Assembly: GCA_003175865.1 (NCBI GenBank)
Contig: PSRF01000388.1
Coordinates: 1-7,256, forward strand
Direction of reading: 5' to 3'
DNA: 7,256 nt
Source of the DNA: Blastocatellia bacterium
GTDB taxonomy: Bacteria > Acidobacteriota > Blastocatellia > Pyrinomonadales > Pyrinomonadaceae
Shown here: piece after piece, positions 1 to 6,910 of the stretch
How positions within the stretch are numbered: the stretch's first letter is position 1
Layout: every line of letters begins with the position of its first letter
The notes under the pieces: generated by a model
Database searches by the model: none
What the model was told of the DNA's origin: nothing
The model's input: the letters and a program-made list of their open reading frames with translations, nothing else
Program-made: the position numbers and the translations under genes

Positions 1-957
1 GAAATTCTCGAGCAAATGAGCACACGGTCAGTTGTCGTGCTGGGTGATGTCATGCTCGATGAATTTGTATGGGGCGATGTCACACGCATTTCGCCAGAGG
101 CACCCGTTCCGGTGGTTGACGTGCGACGCGAGTCAGTTCATCTTGGTGGTGCCGCAAATGTGCTCGCAAATTTGGTTTCACTTGGGGCACGAGGTGCAGT
201 CGTCGGTGTCGTCGGCGATGATCGAGCCGGCCAACAAATTCGCGAGGGATTGCACGTCCTTAACTCACACGCAACCGCTCACCTGATCGTTGACGAAGCC
301 AGGCCCTCAACTACGAAAACACGTATTGTGGCCCATAATCAGCTCGTCGTCCGAGCTGATCGCGAATTACGCACTCCAGTGAAGGAATTGGTTGAAGATC
401 AGATGATCGCGCAGTTGAAAGACTGCTTAGCACACGCGAATGCGTTTGTAGTTTCTGATTACGACAAGGGCGTTGTGACGCCTCGGGTACTCACTGAGAT
501 ATTGCCATTTGCGCGGCAACGAATGCCGGTCCTAATCGATCCAAAACTTAGAAACTTCGATGCGTATCGGCCAGCCACTCTAGTGACGCCGAACCACCAT
601 GAAGCACTGCGAATGAGTAACACCGAGGAGGACACAGACCAGGGTTTGCACGTGGCGGCGAAAGTGATTCGACAGAAGCTCGGCTGCGACGCGGTGCTGA
701 TCACTCGCGGTGATCGCGGGATGATGTTGCTGGAAGGCGACATGCCTCCTGTTTATGTTGACACAGTCGCTCGAGAAGTTTACGACGTGACTGGCGCCGG
801 CGACACAGTAATCGCGGCTCTGGCAGGAGCACTCGCTGCGGGCGCGTCTATGTTTGAAGCTGCTGTTCTCGCAAATCACGCAGCAGGTATCGTGGTTGGA
901 AAAGTTGGTACCGCCACCGCAAAGCCCGAAGAGTTGCTGGCCACGTTCGATCGTTAG
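1..957 (+). CDS. rfaE1: D-glycero-beta-D-manno-heptose-7-phosphate kinase (RfaE1/HldA type), 5' end beyond the window
   Basis: This PfkB/ribokinase-fold kinase phosphorylates heptose 7-phosphate at O1 to give the 1,7-bisphosphate, a cytoplasmic step towards nucleotide-activated heptose for LPS core. Counting from the ATG at 16, the family marks are the PEAPVPVV segment (about residues 28-35), the GGAANV sugar-binding motif, SDYDKG (147-152), VTPNHHE (190-196) and the ATP-binding DVTGAGDT motif (257-264), with D263 as the expected catalytic base. The frame is open from base 1 and reads EILEQ just before that ATG. Homologues usually carry a short helix of this type (EILERF-like) before the first beta strand, so the true start is probably upstream and M at 16 internal. 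The ATG at 16 has no visible Shine-Dalgarno sequence. Only the kinase domain is present. It ends where the HldE kinase half ends, so the cytidylyltransferase (RfaE2) must be encoded elsewhere. The family call is firm; the exact sugar-phosphate anomer is inferred. Confidence 0.9.
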   Translation, partial: EILEQMSTRSVVVLGDVMLDEFVWGDVTRISPEAPVPVVDVRRESVHLGGAANVLANLVSLGARGAVVGVVGDDRAGQQIREGLHVLNSHATAHLIVDEARPSTTKTRIVAHNQLVVRADRELRTPVKELVEDQMIAQLKDCLAHANAFVVSDYDKGVVTPRVLTEILPFARQRMPVLIDPKLRNFDAYRPATLVTPNHHEALRMSNTEEDTDQGLHVAAKVIRQKLGCDAVLITRGDRGMMLLEGDMPPVYVDTVAREVYDVTGAGDTVIAALAGALAAGASMFEAAVLANHAAGIVVGKVGTATAKPEELLATFDR

Positions 958-958
958 C

Positions 959-982
959 GTACTACGCCTGAAGGCGTAGCAC
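959..982. repeat. Perfect 7-bp hairpin with TGAA loop, REP-like
   Basis: CTACGCC (962-968) and GGCGTAG (973-979) pair perfectly around a TGAA loop (969-972). After one mismatch, two more pairs form outside (GT 959-960 with AC 981-982). The element sits 1 bp after the rfaE1 stop and 24 bp before the kinase start. No T-run follows it, so it is not a typical intrinsic terminator. The compact palindrome is more like a dispersed REP-type repeat or an mRNA-stabilising stem between two genes. Whether it is repeated in the genome cannot be seen from this window. Confidence 0.6.
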
Positions 983-1006
983 AGAGATTGACCCGGTGTA
1001 ACCGAG

Positions 1007-3439
1007 ATGATTGGCAAAACCCTCCACAACTATCGCGTCACTGAAAAGCTTGGTGTTGGAGGACAAGGCGCTGTCTACAAAGCGACGGACCAGAAACTCG
1101 GCCGCACTGTCGTTATTAAAGTCCTTCCGCAAGAATTAACGGCCAAGGAAGCCAACCTCAAGAGATTCGAACGTGAAGCAAGACTTGCTTCGTCCCTCGA
1201 TCACCCAAACATCTGCACGATATTCGATCTCGACGAAATTGATGGCGTTCATTTCATCGCCATGCAGTACGTCGAAGGCAAGAATGTGCGACAACTCGTT
1301 GCCGGTCGACCACTCGAACTGAAGACGGCCGTTTTAATAGCTCTCCAGGTTGCTGACGCGCTCTCAGCTGCACACAGCCGCGGCATCATTCATCGAGACA
1401 TTAAGTCGGGCAATGTGATGGTGACGCCCTCCGGTCAAGTCAAAGTACTGGATTTCGGCCTGGCAAAACTGCTCGATGAAACTGAAGCTGTCACTAGCGG
1501 AATTCACCACACGGAACTCACTGAAGTTGGTGTTCCATATGGCACGGCTACTTATGCGGCACCAGAACAAGCGCGCGGCGATCGCGTGGACAAACGTGCA
1601 GACATTTTTTCAACGGGTGTGCTGCTCTACGAGATGTTGACCGGTACCTGGCCCTTTCGAGGAAAAACGACGATCGATGTTCGTCACGCAGTTCTGCACG
1701 ATGCCCCCAAACCGATCGCTGAAATGAGGTCCAGTCCAATTCCTCCTCGTTTACAGCAATTGGTCGACCGCGCACTTGAGAAAGAACCTCGTGATCGTTT
1801 TCAGAAAATGGAAGAGCTTCGCGATCAGCTGCGATTGGTATTGCAAGAGATATCTGGTGAAGCTTCAGACAGTACGTACCAACCTGTTACTGAACCACCC
1901 AAACATTTGGGCGGTGCCAGTCCTGTGTCGCGGGCGATGCGTTGGTTAAAATCAATAACCAAGAGTGACTCGCCGACTCACTCGCCAGGCATCGTATCGT
2001 CCACCAAACAAGGTATTCATGAAACACCGGCCACGAGCGTTTCCGATCTGGAAAAGAAGAGCCTGGCCATTCTCTGTTTCCGGAATTTAAGCAATGACCC
2101 AACCTCAAGTTTCTACGAGTTCTCGTTAGCTGATGCAGTGATTACGGAACTTGCACGCGTACGGTCACTGATCGTGCGACCGTCGTCAGTCATCGCACGT
2201 TATCACGGACAAACCAGGGACCCACGCGAGATCGGTGAAGAGCTAAAGGTGAACGCCGTTCTCACGTCGGGATTCATCCATTCTGGAGAGCGATTCCGCG
2301 TGACTGCCCAACTTCTCGACGTAGCGTCGGGCGACATACTGTGGAGCGATCGAATCGATACCGCGGCCTCCGACATCATTGTGCTGCAGGACACAATCGC
2401 CCAACGAATAGTTGAAGGGTTGAGCGTCGAGCTGAGTCCTGCGGAACAAGCCGGAATTGGCAAGAGTACAACCAACAATCCAGCCGCTTACGAAGAGTAC
2501 CTACGCGGTCGGGATCGATTTGCGCGGTTCATATTTCGGACCGTGTCACCTGACGACTGCGCCGCTGCAATCGAACACTTCCAACGCGCAATACAACTCG
2601 ATCCAAACTTCGCCCTGGCGCACGATGGTCTAGGCGCGACGTACGTGAACCGCGTTTTCAAGGGATTTGGTGGCGTCGAAGATTATGAGCGGGCCGAAGA
2701 GTCGTTCGCGAAAGCACTCGCGATCGATCCAAACATCTTCGAAGCTCGCATGTTGAGTGTCTTCATTTATCTCTGGCGCGGTGACAAACCAAAGGCGCAC
2801 GCCGAGGTGAATCGAGCCAGACGCGAAGCACCAAACGAACCGGTCGTTCACTTCGTGAAGGCATTACTCCACAGGTTAAATGGAGAATATGGGCGAGCAT
2901 TGCGAAGTTACGATCGATTGGTGCGTCTAGATCCGGCTGCTCACGTAGTTGCAAGTTATAGTCGGGCGATGGTCCACATGTACATGGGCAACTTCGACGA
3001 AGCATTTCGACAACTTGATAACGCTGGGGAACCCGACAATCCACTGGTCAGAACTTTTCGCGCCCTCGCCCTTTATTACACGGGACAGATCGATGAAGCC
3101 GCTGACCTGATGAAGCAAGTAATCAGTAAACATCCAAACATGCACGGCGTGCGACCATTCATGGGAATGTTTCTGAGTGGCCAGGGCAAACACGAAGAAG
3201 CCGTGGCCCAGTTGACTGATGACGTGAAGCGCAACGGAGAAGTCGACGCCGATATTTCCTATTCGATAGCATCGGTCTATGCACTCGAGGGATTGAAAAA
3301 CGAAGCGTTTGAGTGGCTTGAACGTTCGATTTCGCTCGGCAATTCAAACCGTCCCTGTTTCGAAAATGATCCCAACTGGGCGGCACTGAGGGATGATCCA
3401 AGATTTGCCGAACTCGTGCAGGGATTACGCATTCACTGA
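1007..3439 (+). CDS. Soluble Ser/Thr protein kinase with TolB-like domain and TPR repeats
   Basis: This is a Hanks-type (PknB-like) kinase of 810 residues. The kinase domain spans about residues 9-283: glycine loop GVGGQG (16-21), ATP-binding K38, helix-C E57, catalytic HRDIK with D131, metal-binding N136, DFG at 149-151, APE at 185-187 and D199. All catalytic residues are present, and the HRD arginine suggests control by activation-loop phosphorylation (several Thr in 152-184). A polar linker (about 284-349) follows, then a TolB/FlgO-like alpha-beta domain (about 350-475, starting KKSLAILCF). TPR-type helical repeats begin about residue 490 and cover most of the C-terminal half, ending in a segment containing DDPRFAEL. 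I see no membrane segment, so it is probably cytoplasmic, unlike PknB-type receptors. The start is supported by the family-like opening MIGKTLHNYRV at the domain edge, although the Shine-Dalgarno sequence is weak. Substrate and signal are unknown; the TPRs and TolB-like domain suggest partner binding. Confidence 0.92.
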   Translation: MIGKTLHNYRVTEKLGVGGQGAVYKATDQKLGRTVVIKVLPQELTAKEANLKRFEREARLASSLDHPNICTIFDLDEIDGVHFIAMQYVEGKNVRQLVAGRPLELKTAVLIALQVADALSAAHSRGIIHRDIKSGNVMVTPSGQVKVLDFGLAKLLDETEAVTSGIHHTELTEVGVPYGTATYAAPEQARGDRVDKRADIFSTGVLLYEMLTGTWPFRGKTTIDVRHAVLHDAPKPIAEMRSSPIPPRLQQLVDRALEKEPRDRFQKMEELRDQLRLVLQEISGEASDSTYQPVTEPPKHLGGASPVSRAMRWLKSITKSDSPTHSPGIVSSTKQGIHETPATSVSDLEKKSLAILCFRNLSNDPTSSFYEFSLADAVITELARVRSLIVRPSSVIARYHGQTRDPREIGEELKVNAVLTSGFIHSGERFRVTAQLLDVASGDILWSDRIDTAASDIIVLQDTIAQRIVEGLSVELSPAEQAGIGKSTTNNPAAYEEYLRGRDRFARFIFRTVSPDDCAAAIEHFQRAIQLDPNFALAHDGLGATYVNRVFKGFGGVEDYERAEESFAKALAIDPNIFEARMLSVFIYLWRGDKPKAHAEVNRARREAPNEPVVHFVKALLHRLNGEYGRALRSYDRLVRLDPAAHVVASYSRAMVHMYMGNFDEAFRQLDNAGEPDNPLVRTFRALALYYTGQIDEAADLMKQVISKHPNMHGVRPFMGMFLSGQGKHEEAVAQLTDDVKRNGEVDADISYSIASVYALEGLKNEAFEWLERSISLGNSNRPCFENDPNWAALRDDPRFAELVQGLRIH

Positions 3440-3470
3440 ACACAGGATGATCCGTAGTCTGCTGGATAAA

Positions 3471-3527
3471 GAAGACACCATCGGCTTCAGCCGCGCGGTG
3501 TTCTTACGGAATAACCCCGTTTGGGTT
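3471..3527. repeat. Decayed palindrome plus small hairpin in the kinase-dacB spacer
   Basis: The 119-bp gap between the kinase stop and dacB contains a nested hairpin. CGGC (3482-3485) and GCCG (3490-3493) pair around TTCA, and outside this CACC (3476-3479) pairs with GGTG (3497-3500), extended by A3475-T3501 and a G-T pair. On the - strand the centre reads GGC-TGAA-GCC, the same TGAA-loop design as the hairpin after rfaE1. A separate small stem, AACCC (3513-3517) with GGGTT (3523-3527), follows. Neither is followed by a T-run, so neither is a convincing terminator. I saw no clear promoter or ribosome binding site in the rest of the gap. Confidence 0.45.
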
Positions 3528-3558
3528 GCGATAACTGCTGCTTCTTGATGAATCAATA

Positions 3559-5295
3559 ATGAAAAATTTCAACTCGCGCAGGGTGGCCTGGTTGCTGCTC
3601 ATCTCTCTCGTCACCACTACATCAGCTCCGTTAGTATCAAGCGCCAACGTTCAACGAGAGCGTCAGACAAAAGCTCAGACAGCAAAGCCGACACCAAGTC
3701 CTGTTGCTCCGCCCGTTTCCGTCGCAACTCCATCACCATCCCCGAGTCCCTCAGCAAATCCGATCGCGTCACCAACTCCGGCGCTGGTCAAGACATCCAC
3801 GCCAACACGGTCGGTTGCTGAACTCCAAACGCGCATCACAGAGATCCTGCGCAAACCTGAACTTGAATCAGCAATGGTCGGAATCAAAGTGGTTTCGCTC
3901 GATACCGGTCGAACAATTTTCGAAGAGAACGCTACCAAGTTGCTCCGTCCAGCTTCGAACATGAAAATTTATACGGTCGCCACTGCCCTCGACCGTCTGA
4001 CGCCTGACTTTCGTTTCAACACATCTGTTTACGCTCGATCAAAACCTGATTCATCCGGAGTCGTTCGTGGCGATCTAACAATCTACGGACGAGGTGACCC
4101 GTCAATTGCCGCCCGCTTCAACAATGGTGACTACGTCAAAGGGATTGATGAACTCGCTTCGAGAATAGTCAGTGCTGGAGTAAAACGCGTTGAAGGTGAT
4201 CTTGTCGGTGACGAGACTTACTTTGTTGGACCACAGTACGGCTCAGGCTGGGAGTGGGAAGACCTCACCTGGTACTACGGCGCAGAAGTATCAGCCCTGA
4301 CCGCAAACGACAACGCGCTTGATTTATTCGTGAAACCTGGTCCAGATATCGGTAAAGCTGCAATCGTGACCACCGGCCCCCCGGACCCTTTGCTGACAAT
4401 CGAGAATCAAGTCGTCACAGCACCTAAGGGAACACGTCGCCGCATCTCTGTCTATCGCGGGCTCGGTGAAGACAAAGTAACTGTCAGCGGCACTATTCCC
4501 ATCGACGATCGTGGTTACACCGGTGGGATCGGCATTTCACACCCATCGTTACTATTCGTGTATCTGCTGCGCTCATCTCTGACGCAGAAAGGCGTAGTCA
4601 TTACCGGTAAGTCACGCATGACTGGGTCCGTCGATCCAACAATGTTGAGTGCTGGCGTGACGATGAACCTGATGAATGGAACAGTGACAAGCGCTGCGCC
4701 GTCGGGCCAAGTTGAGATAACAAGCATGCAGTCGCCGCCCTTTAGCGTTATCGCCGCCCAAACATTGAAGCCCAGTCAGAATCTTTACACTGAACTGATT
4801 TTGCGCACACTCGGAAAAGTCGTGCCGCCGCAAACCCCTTCAGACGAGGAGCGTCAAACCTCTGAGGACTTGGGCCTCGAAGCTGTGAAGGGATTTCTAA
4901 AGAACACCGGCATTCGACCAGAATCATTGGTGCTCAGCGACGGCTCGGGTCTGTCTCGCAACGATATGATTACCGCCGACGCATCCGTTCAACTGTTAAC
5001 GTTCATGAGCAAGCATCGTTACGCCGACGCGTTTCGCGATGCGTTGCCGATTGCCGGGGTCGATGGCACCTTGCGTAATCGACTGAAGAACACGCCAGCC
5101 GAAAATAATTTGCGGGCTAAGACTGGTTCACTCAGTTCAGCAGCCAGTCTTGCGGGTTATGTAACTACGGCGGCTCGTGAACGACTTGTGTTTTCGATCA
5201 TGGTCAACAACTATCCGTCTGATGTTGAACCGCGCGTTGCTTGTATCGATCCAATTGCGGTCCTTTTGGCGTCTTTTAGCGGTAGATCAGAATAG
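3559..5295 (+). CDS. dacB: D-alanyl-D-alanine carboxypeptidase/endopeptidase, PBP4 type (peptidase S13)
   Basis: This low-molecular-mass penicillin-binding protein removes the terminal D-Ala from peptidoglycan stem peptides and/or cuts DD-crosslinks in the periplasm. An N-terminal signal peptide is visible: basic NSRR, a hydrophobic stretch at about 9-26 and likely cleavage after SSA (27-29). A Pro/Ser/Thr-rich linker with 13 prolines (about 43-85) separates it from the catalytic domain. The three active-site motifs are intact: SNMK with nucleophile S133 and K136, SRN at 466-468 and KTG at 521-523. The long stretch of about 330 residues between the first two motifs is the large insertion typical of the S13 family and separates it from the DacA type. 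It contains the characteristic GDLTIYGRGDPS segment. Length (578 aa) is above the usual 450-520 mainly because of the linker. The ATG has no clear Shine-Dalgarno sequence but is placed exactly before the signal peptide. dinB follows 20 bp downstream. Confidence 0.93.
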   Translation: MKNFNSRRVAWLLLISLVTTTSAPLVSSANVQRERQTKAQTAKPTPSPVAPPVSVATPSPSPSPSANPIASPTPALVKTSTPTRSVAELQTRITEILRKPELESAMVGIKVVSLDTGRTIFEENATKLLRPASNMKIYTVATALDRLTPDFRFNTSVYARSKPDSSGVVRGDLTIYGRGDPSIAARFNNGDYVKGIDELASRIVSAGVKRVEGDLVGDETYFVGPQYGSGWEWEDLTWYYGAEVSALTANDNALDLFVKPGPDIGKAAIVTTGPPDPLLTIENQVVTAPKGTRRRISVYRGLGEDKVTVSGTIPIDDRGYTGGIGISHPSLLFVYLLRSSLTQKGVVITGKSRMTGSVDPTMLSAGVTMNLMNGTVTSAAPSGQVEITSMQSPPFSVIAAQTLKPSQNLYTELILRTLGKVVPPQTPSDEERQTSEDLGLEAVKGFLKNTGIRPESLVLSDGSGLSRNDMITADASVQLLTFMSKHRYADAFRDALPIAGVDGTLRNRLKNTPAENNLRAKTGSLSSAASLAGYVTTAARERLVFSIMVNNYPSDVEPRVACIDPIAVLLASFSGRSE

Positions 5296-5301
5296 TTTGT
5301 A

Positions 5302-5309
5302 AAGGAGAG
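5302..5309 (+). promoter_or_regulatory. Strong Shine-Dalgarno site of the dinB-like gene
   Basis: AAGGAGAG lies with its GGAG core (5304-5307) 8 bases before the ATG at 5316, close to the ideal anti-Shine-Dalgarno arrangement. It is the only strong site in the window; the kinase, dacB and lipoprotein starts have weak or no recognisable sites. It fixes the start of the DinB-fold protein and would allow independent re-initiation after dacB. Confidence 0.8.
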
Positions 5310-5315
5310 TTTCAA

Positions 5316-5825
5316 ATGTCAGTCGATTCCCTTATCTCTCTTTGGAAGGATGTTCGAACAGGATTAATCCAGGAAGTCGAACGAATTCCTGCCGATCAGT
5401 TTTCATTTCGTGCTACTGATCAAACACGAACAATAGCCGAAATACTCCAGCACATAATCCAATCGCAGAGGTTTCTCGTGGGCGAGACGTGTCGGGAAAA
5501 CACAAATCTTGCGCGGCAGTCATTTCCTGACCACGTCAAAGAGTACGGCGGCGATTTGACCAACGTCACTGTGAAGGATGATCTATTGGCGATGTTGCGA
5601 AGCAGCATGGATGACGCCGTCACTTGCATGGGTGACTATGACGACAAGCTGGATGTGATGATGACGCGGTTCGATGGAAAACAAGTTTCGAAACAGGCGT
5701 TTCTGACCTTTGCAATGAGCCACGAGATGTACCATCGCGGACAACTGACTGTTTACGAACGACTGCTGAATATTGAGCCCGTGTTGACAGAACGTCTGAA
5801 GAAGCTCTTTGCCGGTGCAAGCTGA
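5316..5825 (+). CDS. DinB/YfiT-fold putative metal-dependent protein
   Basis: This 169-residue protein is of the DinB superfamily, a four-helix bundle that usually binds a divalent metal through three histidines. The likely triad is H46 (in ILQHIIQSQ) with H136 and H140 (in SHEMYHRGQ). The HxxxHRGQ pattern near the C-terminus and the IAEILQH segment after the first helix are the family hallmarks, and the length is normal for the family. Members include stress-induced proteins of unknown activity and thiol-dependent S-transferases (bacillithiol or mycothiol), so no substrate can be named. No signal peptide or membrane segment is seen, so it is probably cytosolic. It starts 20 bp after dacB with a strong ribosome binding site and is probably co-transcribed with it, although nothing indicates a shared pathway. 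A long palindrome follows its stop. The fold call is firm; the function is unknown. Confidence 0.88.
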   Translation: MSVDSLISLWKDVRTGLIQEVERIPADQFSFRATDQTRTIAEILQHIIQSQRFLVGETCRENTNLARQSFPDHVKEYGGDLTNVTVKDDLLAMLRSSMDDAVTCMGDYDDKLDVMMTRFDGKQVSKQAFLTFAMSHEMYHRGQLTVYERLLNIEPVLTERLKKLFAGAS

Positions 5826-5847
5826 CCTTATCGGATCAACAATTAAC

Positions 5848-5950
5848 TAGGGAACTGGGAGCGATAGCGACCGGATGCTAAGCGCAACTCCGGTAATAAT
5901 CGCACTTAAGTTTTGTTTAGCTTGCGGTCGCTACCGCTCTCGGTTCCCTA
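5848..5950. repeat. 103-bp imperfect palindrome, MITE/REP-like, between dinB and dapF
   Basis: This element fills most of the 194-bp dinB-dapF gap. Arms 5848-5889 and 5909-5950 (42 positions each) pair around a 19-base loop (5890-5908). The outer 26 positions, beginning TAGGGAAC and ending GTTCCCTA, give 23 Watson-Crick pairs, two G-T pairs (5856/5942 and 5858/5940) and one mismatch (5864/5934). After a 3-base internal loop, an inner helix (5877-5889 with 5909-5921) gives 10 Watson-Crick pairs, two G-T pairs and one mismatch. TA at each outer end could be a target duplication, but TA is itself a palindrome, so this is not proof. There is no T-run after it on the + strand. It may be a non-autonomous mobile element, a REP-type repeat, or a stem protecting the 3' end of the dacB-dinB mRNA. 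The remaining 69 bp before dapF hold no convincing promoter. Confidence 0.75.
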
Positions 5951-6019
5951 CTCAAGTTTCGCCAATACGGGGGGCACTCGCATTCTAAACTTACAGAACT
6001 AAAGGGAATCATTGAACAC

Positions 6020-6874
6020 ATGCCGCCACGCTTCACGAAATTTCACGGACTCGGCAATGACTATCTTGTCATCGAATCGGAGCAACTAGCCGGAATAATC
6101 GATCTGCCGGCACTCGCACGTCGCATTTGTGATCGTCATTACGGCGCCGGCGGCGATGGCATCGCTATCGTTTCCCGCTCACAAACCGACGATGCTGACT
6201 TCAATGTACGCATCTTTAACCCTGACGGAAGCGAAGCTGGTATGTCGGGCAATGGCACGCGTTGCGCAGTTGCTTATCTTTACTACAACCAACTTTGGAC
6301 CGCTGACGAATTGCGGTTGAACACCAAGACTGGCCTGAAACGCTACTTCCCTCGCGAACGCCTCGGAATGGGCAAGTTCGTTTTCGAATCCGAATTAGGT
6401 CAACCGCAGTTCGACACTGACTCGATTCCGATGAGAACCGAGCAGCCCATGGATCGAGTGGTTGGATATCCGCTCAAAGTAGGCGGCCAAACAGTGCAGA
6501 TTACCGCGTTGTTATTTGGTAATCCGCATTGCTGCATTTTCGTGGACGACTTCGACGCGATCGAATGGAGGCGTCTTGGGAGGAACATCGAAAACCACGC
6601 GCAATTTCCAGATCGCGTCAACGTCACTTTTGTACGCGTAGTCAACAACAACACGCTCGAGTTGCGGATTTGGGAGCGCGGCGTAGGTGAAACAAGTGCC
6701 TCCGGTACGTGTTCCTGTGCAGCCGCGATAGCCTCCATGGTAAATGAGAAGGTCGCCCGCGAAATCAAAGCGGTCATGCCGGGCGGCGAGGTCAAAATCA
6801 AGTGGCGTGACGACGGCGAGGTTGTTATTACCGGGACTGCTGAAGTAGTCTATACGGCCGATTGGTTGGCTTGA
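6020..6874 (+). CDS. dapF: Diaminopimelate epimerase homologue with Ser at both catalytic Cys positions
   Basis: DapF interconverts LL- and meso-diaminopimelate, the last step before lysine and the source of the peptidoglycan crosslinking residue. The 284-residue protein has the two-domain DapF layout: FHGLGNDY near the N-terminus (8-15), NPDGSEAG (67-74) followed by SGNGTRC (76-82), then a GNPHC motif near the middle, WERGVGET (218-225) and ASGTCSC (227-233). In characterised DapF these last parts of each half read CGNGxRC and ACGSGAC, and the first Cys of each is catalytic. Here both are Ser (codons TCG at 6245 and TCC at 6701), while C82 and C233 remain and C231 replaces a glycine. Length and the rest of the fold are normal, so it does not look like a decayed gene. 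It could be a lineage-specific DapF variant or a related racemase/dehydratase. A weak AAAGGGA lies 12 bases before the ATG; the start fits the family N-terminus. Confidence 0.85.
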   Translation: MPPRFTKFHGLGNDYLVIESEQLAGIIDLPALARRICDRHYGAGGDGIAIVSRSQTDDADFNVRIFNPDGSEAGMSGNGTRCAVAYLYYNQLWTADELRLNTKTGLKRYFPRERLGMGKFVFESELGQPQFDTDSIPMRTEQPMDRVVGYPLKVGGQTVQITALLFGNPHCCIFVDDFDAIEWRRLGRNIENHAQFPDRVNVTFVRVVNNNTLELRIWERGVGETSASGTCSCAAAIASMVNEKVAREIKAVMPGGEVKIKWRDDGEVVITGTAEVVYTADWLA

Positions 6875-6910
6875 GTCCAACACTCTTCCCCAGTTCCTTA
6901 AATTACCCCG

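Noticed and set aside
580..1029. 149-codon frame on the - strand opposite the end of rfaE1
   Set aside because: It overlaps the clear RfaE1 frame carrying the DVTGAGDT motif, its composition is not protein-like, and it spans the intergenic hairpin.
3513..3527. AACCC/GGGTT stem as a terminator before dacB
   Set aside because: The stem is only 5 bp and no T-run follows.
3675..3962. Long open frames on the - strand and in the +2 frame over the dacB linker
   Set aside because: They come from the low-complexity Pro/Ser/Thr codons of dacB read in other frames; they have no ribosome binding site and resemble no family.
5957..5988. Possible promoter (TTTCGC and TTCTAA) upstream of dapF
   Set aside because: The spacing is about 20 bases and both hexamers match the sigma-70 consensus poorly; it is no better than chance in AT-richer spacer sequence.
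6011..6020. ATT codon at 6011 as an alternative dapF start closer to the AAAGGGA site
   Set aside because: ATT starts are rare, the spacing would be too short, and the ATG at 6020 matches the normal DapF N-terminus.
6400..6883. Open frames on the - strand opposite dapF
   Set aside because: They are shadows of the dapF coding sequence, with no recognisable domain or start signal.
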